A stretch of 64,000 nucleotides of DNA from the NCBI GenBank assembly GCA_017938625.1, contig JAGBBD010000006.1, positions 62,001 through 126,000 on the forward strand, written 5' to 3'. Positions 59,295-64,000 of this stretch are shown piece by piece (positions within the stretch are counted from its first letter, which is position 1; the number at the start of each line of letters is the position of its first letter). Source of the stretch: Oscillospiraceae bacterium. Its GTDB lineage: Bacteria; Bacillota; Clostridia; Oscillospirales; Oscillospiraceae. The notes beneath the pieces are model-generated. The model was not told where the DNA came from. It did not search any database and saw nothing but the letters and a program-made list of their open reading frames with translations. A program made the translations under genes and the position numbers.

Positions 59295-60496
59295 ATTTTG
59301 TTTCCTCCAAGTTTTCCTGCAAGTCTGCCGGAGCTCCATGCCCACTGCAGATTGTAGCCACCGCAGTCGCCGTCGATATCCAGCACTTCCCCGGTGGCAA
59401 AGAGTCCGGGATTGCGTCTGCTTTCCAGGGTGTCGGGGCGGAATTCCGAGGTGGGAACGCCGCCTGCTGTGACCTGTGCCTGTTCTAAGCCCATCGTCCC
59501 TGTGATAGTCAGAGGGAAGAACTTGATCAAATGGGCGACCTTTTTGCAGTCTGCAGCAGATGCTGGCAGAGAAAGCTCCAGCCCTAAATACTGCAGAACG
59601 ACTCTTCCCAATCGGTTGTGGAGTACACCGGTCAGAAAATCCTCCAACGGTGCCTCCGGCGCACCGGATTGCTTTTGCAGCAGGAAATCACACAGCTCTT
59701 CTTCCTGCATAGGCTGCAGCAGATCCAGCAGCAGAAGAAGATCTTTGCGGTCAGAAGCATATCTGGAGATCTCAAATACGGCAGGGCCGCTGATGCCGAA
59801 ATCCGTAAACTGCACCTCTCCCCGGTTTTCCAGAAGGGTGGTGCCGTTTTGTTTCAGCGTCAGCTTTGCATCGGCACGTACGCCTTTGAGAGAACGGGTG
59901 AATGATGTGTCTGTCTTTAGCTGTACCAAAGAGGGGGAAAGGGAAGTGCAGCTGTGCCCCATGGAAGCAAGAAGACGGTATCCAAAGTCTGTTCCACCCA
60001 GTTTGCTTCCCGCAGCGCCGCCGCAGGCAACGATCAGCTTGTCGCAGTAGAAGCTTTCTTCCGCAGTCTTTACCGTATATCCCCGTGCTTTTTTGCCGAT
60101 AGAAATAACTTCACGGCTGCACAGCACTTGCACACCGTGCCGCTCCAAAGCAAATCGAAGAACATCCACCACACTGTTGGCTTGATCGGAGAAGGGATAG
60201 ACCTTACCGGAGTCTTCCGTCACAGTCAAAAGACCGAGGGATTTGAAATAAGTCAGCGTATCATCCACACCGAAGCGCTCCAATGCAAATCTTACAAATC
60301 CGGGATCTTCTCCATGATAGTGAGATACATCTGCATGGATGTTGGACAGATTGCACCGACCGTTTCCGGTTGCCAGAAGCTTTCGGCCCACTCGGTTCTG
60401 CCGCTCCAGCAGGGTGACGGTATTGTTGGGATCTTCCGCAGCGGTCAGTGCCGCCATCATTCCGCTGGCACCGCCGCCGATGACGAGAACTTTCAT
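59291..60496 (-). CDS. BaiN/HI0933-like flavoprotein
   Basis: The 401-residue flavoprotein has KVLVIGGGASGMMAALTAA at the N terminus, NRVGRKLLATGNGRCNLSN, and the C-terminal LFATGEVLDIDGDCGGYNLQWAWSSG, all typical of the HI0933/YhiN/BaiN family (aminoacetone oxidase family in many annotations). BaiN in gut Clostridia has been linked to bile-acid 7-dehydroxylation, but most members are of unknown function. Coupled to the next FAD protein gene. Confidence 0.9.
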   Translation of the reverse strand: MKVLVIGGGASGMMAALTAAEDPNNTVTLLERQNRVGRKLLATGNGRCNLSNIHADVSHYHGEDPGFVRFALERFGVDDTLTYFKSLGLLTVTEDSGKVYPFSDQANSVVDVLRFALERHGVQVLCSREVISIGKKARGYTVKTAEESFYCDKLIVACGGAAGSKLGGTDFGYRLLASMGHSCTSLSPSLVQLKTDTSFTRSLKGVRADAKLTLKQNGTTLLENRGEVQFTDFGISGPAVFEISRYASDRKDLLLLLDLLQPMQEEELCDFLLQKQSGAPEAPLEDFLTGVLHNRLGRVVLQYLGLELSLPASAADCKKVAHLIKFFPLTITGTMGLEQAQVTAGGVPTSEFRPDTLESRRNPGLFATGEVLDIDGDCGGYNLQWAWSSGRLAGKLGGNKI

Positions 60497-60556
60497 CTAA
60501 ACACCTCCGATCATTCTGTATATTATAATACATTTGCGCTGTGTGCACAAGAAGCA

Positions 60557-60584
60557 TTGCATTTTTAAAATTTTGTGGTAAAAT
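60557..60584 (+). promoter_or_regulatory. Promoter of the ylmH-like gene (leaderless transcript predicted)
   Basis: TTGCAT, a 16-base spacer ending TTTTGTGG, and TAAAAT (60579-60584). The ATG begins seven bases after the -10 and no ribosome binding site is present. Confidence 0.65.
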
Positions 60585-60591
60585 CTAACCC

Positions 60592-61374
60592 ATGGATAAA
60601 CAAAAATGTATTGCAAAAGTGGCACAGTCGGAAGAAGACCGCATATTATTTGCCCGTGTATTTGATAGAATTGTCGGAGCCGAGCAGAAGAATATTCCGG
60701 GCTTTACCCATTTTCTTTCCCCGCGGGAGCAGGTGTTGACAAAGCAGATGCTGGCGCCCATGGAACCGATCTTCTATGGTGGTGCGTTGCAGGCAGAGCG
60801 TGCGATTTGCTGCTTCCTGCCGGACTATCTGGACGAAAGCTGCCTGCGGGAAGAAGCCCCCATTGCTGCTGTCCGTGCAGAATTCTTTGAAAAAGATGTG
60901 CTGACTCATCGTGATTTCCTGGGCGGTCTTATGGGCATAGGCATCAAGCGGGAAACTGTGGGAGATATCTACGTAGGTAGGGGTCAATGTGACTTCTTTC
61001 TCCTGCGTGAGATCCTGCCCTATGTGCTGGATAACTTCCTTTCGGCAGGCCGTACCAAGCTTCATCTGGAGCAGATCTCTCTTGATGAGGTACAGCTTCC
61101 CGAGATCACCGTCAAGCAGATCAAAGACACGGTGTCTTCTCTGCGATTGGACAGCATTGCAGGCTCCGGTTTTGGTCTTGCACGGGGGAAAGCCTGTGAT
61201 CTGATCGCTGCTGGCAAAGTGTCTGTCAATGATCTGCCCTGCATGAAGGCGGATAAGCTTTTGCAGGAAGGGGATAAAGTCTCCGCCAGAGGTTTTGGCA
61301 AGCTGGTATTGACTCAGGTCGGCGGCAGAACGAAAAAAGACAGAATCTCTATTATCATAGAACGTTATCAATAG
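60592..61374 (+). CDS. S4-domain RNA-binding protein, YlmH-like
   Basis: The 260-residue protein has the YlmH layout: an N-terminal helical domain, a central domain with FLGGLMGIGIKRETVGDI, and a C-terminal S4 domain (about 180-250: LRLDSIAGSGFGLARGKACDLI, then GKVSVNDLP). YlmH is known to help in ribosome quality control and cell division in Bacillus. It has no ribosome binding site; the mRNA is probably leaderless. It is not next to the divIVA-ileS cluster as in Bacillus. Confidence 0.9.
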   Translation: MDKQKCIAKVAQSEEDRILFARVFDRIVGAEQKNIPGFTHFLSPREQVLTKQMLAPMEPIFYGGALQAERAICCFLPDYLDESCLREEAPIAAVRAEFFEKDVLTHRDFLGGLMGIGIKRETVGDIYVGRGQCDFFLLREILPYVLDNFLSAGRTKLHLEQISLDEVQLPEITVKQIKDTVSSLRLDSIAGSGFGLARGKACDLIAAGKVSVNDLPCMKADKLLQEGDKVSARGFGKLVLTQVGGRTKKDRISIIIERYQ

Positions 61375-61382
61375 GAGTTATT

Positions 61383-61586
61383 ATGGAACAGTATAAGATC
61401 GACCGTATCAATGCGCTTGCGAAGAGGTCCAAAGCAGAAGGACTGACGGAAGAAGAGAAGCAGGAACAGGCAGTTCTGCGCCGTGAGTATATCGACGCAG
61501 TCAAGGCGAGCCTGTGCGCCAATCTGGACAACACCTATGTGGTGGATCAAAAAGGCAATAAGCGAAAGCTTGGCAAGAAAGACTGA
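61383..61586 (+). CDS. DUF896 (YnzC-like) protein
   Basis: The 67-residue protein matches DUF896: IDRINALAKRSKAEGLTEEEKQEQAVLRREYID (two helices, core KRSKAEGLTEEEKQEQ). YnzC in Bacillus lies in the SOS-linked yneA operon; function is unclear. TAGGAG precedes the ATG, eight bases after the ylmH-like gene, so co-transcribed. Confidence 0.92.
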   Translation: MEQYKIDRINALAKRSKAEGLTEEEKQEQAVLRREYIDAVKASLCANLDNTYVVDQKGNKRKLGKKD

Positions 61587-61618
61587 AAGAGAGAGGACTT
61601 GAGTCCTCTCTCTTTTTA
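61586..61618. terminator. Bidirectional terminator
   Basis: A 13-bp perfect stem (61586-61598 with 61603-61615), loop TTGA, followed by a T run; it abuts the convergent phosphotriesterase-like gene. Confidence 0.92.
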
Positions 61619-62647
61619 TGCCTCCATGGTGAAAACTCTGGCTGGGTTTTCAATACTGATATGGTTTAAAACATCCTGTGTGTAGCCGTTGGCAAGCATC
61701 AAGGGCCAGACGTCACGCTGCAGGTGTGCATAGCCATAACCACCAAATTGACGCAGCATGGTCTTGTAGACTGTGTCATGGGAGAACAGAAGTTTGTCCA
61801 GGTTTCCGCGTTCGATCTGCTCCAATACCGAGAAAATACGATCCTTGTCTGTGGGCAGGAACAGGGTTTTGCCCAGTACGCCGTCAAGACCAAAGAAGTC
61901 AAAGGAAATATAAGCACCTGCCTTTGCCATGGCGTCGATATAATCATGGTCGGGCAGCAGGGGGTCACAGTGGCACATGACAGTGCGGCTCAAATCGCCG
62001 CCATTGGCTGTCAGCACTTCAAAAATCTCCTGAGACTGATGCTCGATGCCGGGCTGATGGATCAAAATGGCAGCGCCGGTCTGCTTTTGGGCAATGGCAG
62101 CAGCCGCAAGGCTTTCGCGGTCTGCATCAGCGTGAATGCTCTCCACACCGACCTTGATAAAACCGGCTTTCACATCAGTACCCTCAAAGCCTTCCTGCAG
62201 ATCGTGCAGGATGTGCTCTGCTTTTTGAAAGCGGTCAAGTTTGTTTTCTTTGTCTGTCAGAGAATTGTGGCAGTAATAGCCTGTGCCGAGGACAACATGA
62301 ACACCGGAGCGCCGGGAAGCTTCCTTTGCTTTTGCGGCATCGGGATGGATGCCGCGCACGGTGCAGTCGCAGATCGTTCTGCCACCGGCTTCGCGGAACC
62401 ACTCTAGCTCACGTACAGCAACTTCAATATCCTGCTGCGTGATATTGTGGGTGTAGTGCTGGAATTTGGCGCGGATCTGACTTAAATTTTCCAAACAGAT
62501 CTTCCGGTTTCTCGGATCATCGGGATCGTTTTCGTCCAGATCCTTGGGAAGATAGACCTTCAAATCCCAGAAAATATGCTCATGGGGCAGAGTAAATCCC
62601 ATCTCTTCCGGGGAAATGGGACCGCAAACAGTTTGCACATACTTCAT
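61616..62647 (-). CDS. Phosphotriesterase-family metal hydrolase
   Basis: The 343-residue TIM-barrel amidohydrolase has the PHEH metal motif (FTLPHEHIFWD), bridging Lys in FIKVGVES, and His residues in LIHQPG, MCHCDP and the C-terminal FSHDT Asp. Members of this family near YhfV/PHP are often lactonases or carboxylesterases; the substrate is unknown. I use the ATG nine bases after GGAG. Five bases follow the DUF1294 stop, so the two are one operon. Confidence 0.87.
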   Translation of the reverse strand: MKYVQTVCGPISPEEMGFTLPHEHIFWDLKVYLPKDLDENDPDDPRNRKICLENLSQIRAKFQHYTHNITQQDIEVAVRELEWFREAGGRTICDCTVRGIHPDAAKAKEASRRSGVHVVLGTGYYCHNSLTDKENKLDRFQKAEHILHDLQEGFEGTDVKAGFIKVGVESIHADADRESLAAAAIAQKQTGAAILIHQPGIEHQSQEIFEVLTANGGDLSRTVMCHCDPLLPDHDYIDAMAKAGAYISFDFFGLDGVLGKTLFLPTDKDRIFSVLEQIERGNLDKLLFSHDTVYKTMLRQFGGYGYAHLQRDVWPLMLANGYTQDVLNHISIENPARVFTMEA

Positions 62648-62652
62648 GTTTG

Positions 62653-62913
62653 TCATCTCCAAAGCAAGAATAGTAGAAGCAGGTGTAAGATCAAAATTGC
62701 AGGCAGCCCCAGATAAAACTGGGGATGCTTTGTTTTGTGCCTGCAAATACGCATCCCCAGCAGCGCACCTGCGCTGCCGCCGAGGATCGCCATACCCATC
62801 AGCGCCGCCTCAGGGATTCTGTGTTTATGTCGTATGGCTTTTCTTTTATCAGCCAGCATAAGAATAAAGGCAGCCGCATTCATTATTAACAGGTAGTACC
62901 ACAGGTATTGCAT
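62653..62913 (-). CDS. DUF1294 small membrane protein
   Basis: The 86-residue protein has helices at about 3-20, 38-55 and 66-84 around the conserved DKRKAIRHKHRIPEAALM and GGSAGALLGM and HKTKHPQF motifs of DUF1294. The function is unknown. Its ribosome binding site is one half of the palindrome CCTCCGGAGG shared with the divergent lipoprotein gene. Confidence 0.88.
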   Translation of the reverse strand: MQYLWYYLLIMNAAAFILMLADKRKAIRHKHRIPEAALMGMAILGGSAGALLGMRICRHKTKHPQFYLGLPAILILHLLLLFLLWR

Positions 62914-62918
62914 ATCGT

Positions 62919-62928
62919 CCTCCGGAGG
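62919..62928. promoter_or_regulatory. Palindromic shared ribosome binding site
   Basis: CCTCCGGAGG supplies GGAGG to both divergent genes; start codons at 62913 (minus) and 62935 (plus) are 21 bases apart. No promoter can fit between them. Confidence 0.8.
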
Positions 62929-62934
62929 TGTTTT

Positions 62935-63450
62935 ATGAAAAAACTGATAACATTGTCGCTGGTTTTTCTCGTGCTGACAGGCTGTGCCCGGCCTGTGTGG
63001 GAAACTGTTTCCGATACAGTCCCGGATGTGCCTGTCGTTGCCTGGCAAGAGAAAGCGTACAACATTGAACTGGGATTGCCGCAGGGCGTGGAGCTTCTGA
63101 ACAGCAATGCCGGGTGGTCACTCTATACCGATGAGCAGGGACAGCTGCAGATCGAAACGGGAACATTTCTGGCGGCAGATCTTGCCGATGCGGTAAAGAC
63201 GATCTCCGGCTACGATGAGCAGGAACTCAATATCCTGCAAACAGAGCGCTTCGGCTTACCGGAATACCAGTTCGCCTGGGTAAGTGCCTCCAAAGAGGGG
63301 AGCAGAGTTTGCCGTGCCGATCTTGTTATGAATGGCAGCGACTGTTATGCGGTAGTTTGCAGCACACCGGAGCAAGCGGGAAATACATTTGCAGATGAAG
63401 TGCGTCAAACCATTTCGACCTTTGGCTTGTATATGGATGAGGGTGTGTAG
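62935..63450 (+). CDS. Lipoprotein, unknown function
   Basis: The 171-residue protein has a lipoprotein signal ending LTGC (Cys17), and a domain with YNIELGLPQGVELLNSNAGWSLYTDEQG, of PsbP/DUF-like shape. No firm family. Its start is 21 bases from the divergent DUF1294 gene. Confidence 0.82.
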   Translation: MKKLITLSLVFLVLTGCARPVWETVSDTVPDVPVVAWQEKAYNIELGLPQGVELLNSNAGWSLYTDEQGQLQIETGTFLAADLADAVKTISGYDEQELNILQTERFGLPEYQFAWVSASKEGSRVCRADLVMNGSDCYAVVCSTPEQAGNTFADEVRQTISTFGLYMDEGV

Positions 63451-63465
63451 ACAACGGAAAATCGC

Positions 63466-63936
63466 TCAATCAAACAGATAGAATTCTTTTTTGAGTTTTT
63501 CCAAAAGAGCCTCGCAGCCTGCTGTCACATCATTCCAAGTGTCCTGGAAATTTCCGGTGTACCATGGGTCAGATACATCGCGCCGCACACCGCACCAATC
63601 CAGCAGCAAGGAAAACTTCCCATCACGGTCTCCGCCGCAGATTCTGTTCATATTCCGCAGATTGGCGCTATCCATGCCGATCAAATGATCGTAATGCACA
63701 TAATCGCCCTTTTCCAGAAGTCTTGCCGTCTTTCCGGAACTGGAAATGCCGTGCTCTGCCATGATTCTTCTGGCAGGCGGATATACAGGGCTGCCGATCT
63801 CATCGTAATGTGTAGCAGCCGATGCGATCTCAAATTGATCCTGCAGCTTTGCCTTTCTGACCATATCTTTTAAAACAAACTCTGCCATAGGGCTTCTGCA
63901 AATATTGCCGTGGCAGACAAACAGTATTTTGATCAC
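63466..63936 (-). CDS. Low-molecular-weight protein-tyrosine phosphatase
   Basis: The 156-residue enzyme has the CX5R loop VCHGNICRSP with Cys8 and Arg14, and the general acid Asp in SDPWYTG. It may oppose a tyrosine kinase or act in stress. The start is GTG, eight bases after GGAG. No kinase is next to it. Confidence 0.95.
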   Translation of the reverse strand: MIKILFVCHGNICRSPMAEFVLKDMVRKAKLQDQFEIASAATHYDEIGSPVYPPARRIMAEHGISSSGKTARLLEKGDYVHYDHLIGMDSANLRNMNRICGGDRDGKFSLLLDWCGVRRDVSDPWYTGNFQDTWNDVTAGCEALLEKLKKEFYLFD

Positions 63937-64000
63937 AGTACACGCTCCAATTTTGTTTTTGTTATTTTAACATAAAGACAGTTTCATTTCCACCGTATAA

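Noticed and set aside
1..64000. CRISPR arrays, insertion sequences, prophage or integrase genes
   Set aside because: No regularly spaced repeats, transposase or phage structural motifs were found on either strand.

Overview
The window reads as a chromosomal segment of an anaerobic, fermentative Bacillota (Firmicutes), most likely a Clostridia member of the Oscillospirales type. The lineage is an inference. It rests on the Gram-positive gene set (pheST behind a T-box, MurT/GatD, IreB, YlmH-like S4 protein, DUF896, ComEA, DacF, SLH/NlpC-P60 proteins), on anaerobic enzymes (AdhE, indolepyruvate:ferredoxin oxidoreductase, a glycyl radical enzyme with activase, Na+-translocating decarboxylase subunits, superoxide reductase) and on regular TTGnnn-N17-TAnnnT promoters with GGAGG ribosome binding sites. 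I see no rRNA, CRISPR array, insertion sequence or prophage. One tRNA gene is present (Pro, anticodon CGG).

Layout. 0-4.4 kb: the edge of an SDR gene, an MFS exporter, and divergently an oxidative-stress operon (superoxide reductase, AhpC, and an AhpF-like flavoprotein with reversed domain order). 4.4-9.5 kb: tRNA-Pro, a small membrane protein with an M50 protease, a B12-binding radical SAM operon ending in a D-cysteine desulfhydrase-like gene, and rplS. 9.5-14.7 kb: a VTC/DUF4956/CotH surface cassette facing a two-component system; both promoters carry the same 11-bp-phased direct repeat. 14.7-18.2 kb: a GlmU-like left-handed beta-helix protein, an unusual XRE-HTH/GlmM fusion with a 29-bp dyad in its leader, and a WYL regulator. 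18.3-25.2 kb: guanine deaminase, AdhE, a NifX-type/DUF1292 fusion, OadB-OadG and an AllA-like protein. 25.3-32.6 kb: a six-gene operon for aryl or 2-oxo acid metabolism (AMP-forming ligase, Na+ symporter, IorA, IorB, PaaK, tandem ACT protein).

32.7-38.9 kb, mostly minus strand: SH3/NlpC hydrolase, small conserved proteins, IreB, an uncharacterised conserved protein, and pheS-pheT under a Phe T-box. 38.9-42.6 kb: a 25-residue membrane protein overlapping nnrD, a lipoprotein, alr, mazF without a visible antitoxin, and a small unknown gene whose ribosome binding site lies in a hairpin. 42.6-51.6 kb: SLH/NlpC protein, exonuclease III, an apparently leaderless murT-gatD operon, a uracil-DNA glycosylase, dacF, and comEA with a PhoB/PhoR-type two-component system. 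51.6-55.6 kb: a frameshifted AraC regulator facing an uncommonly short glycyl radical enzyme and its activase across fully overlapping promoters. 55.6-64 kb: aspA and an Lrp regulator, two FAD proteins, a second apparently leaderless gene (ylmH-like), DUF896, a phosphotriesterase-like enzyme with DUF1294, a lipoprotein and a low-molecular-weight phosphatase.

The strongest candidates for something undescribed are the XRE-GlmM fusion with its adjacent dyad, the short glycyl radical enzyme of unknown substrate, the shared operator linking the two-component system to the VTC-CotH cassette, and the two leaderless promoters. All coordinates and translations were worked out by eye; no database search was run.
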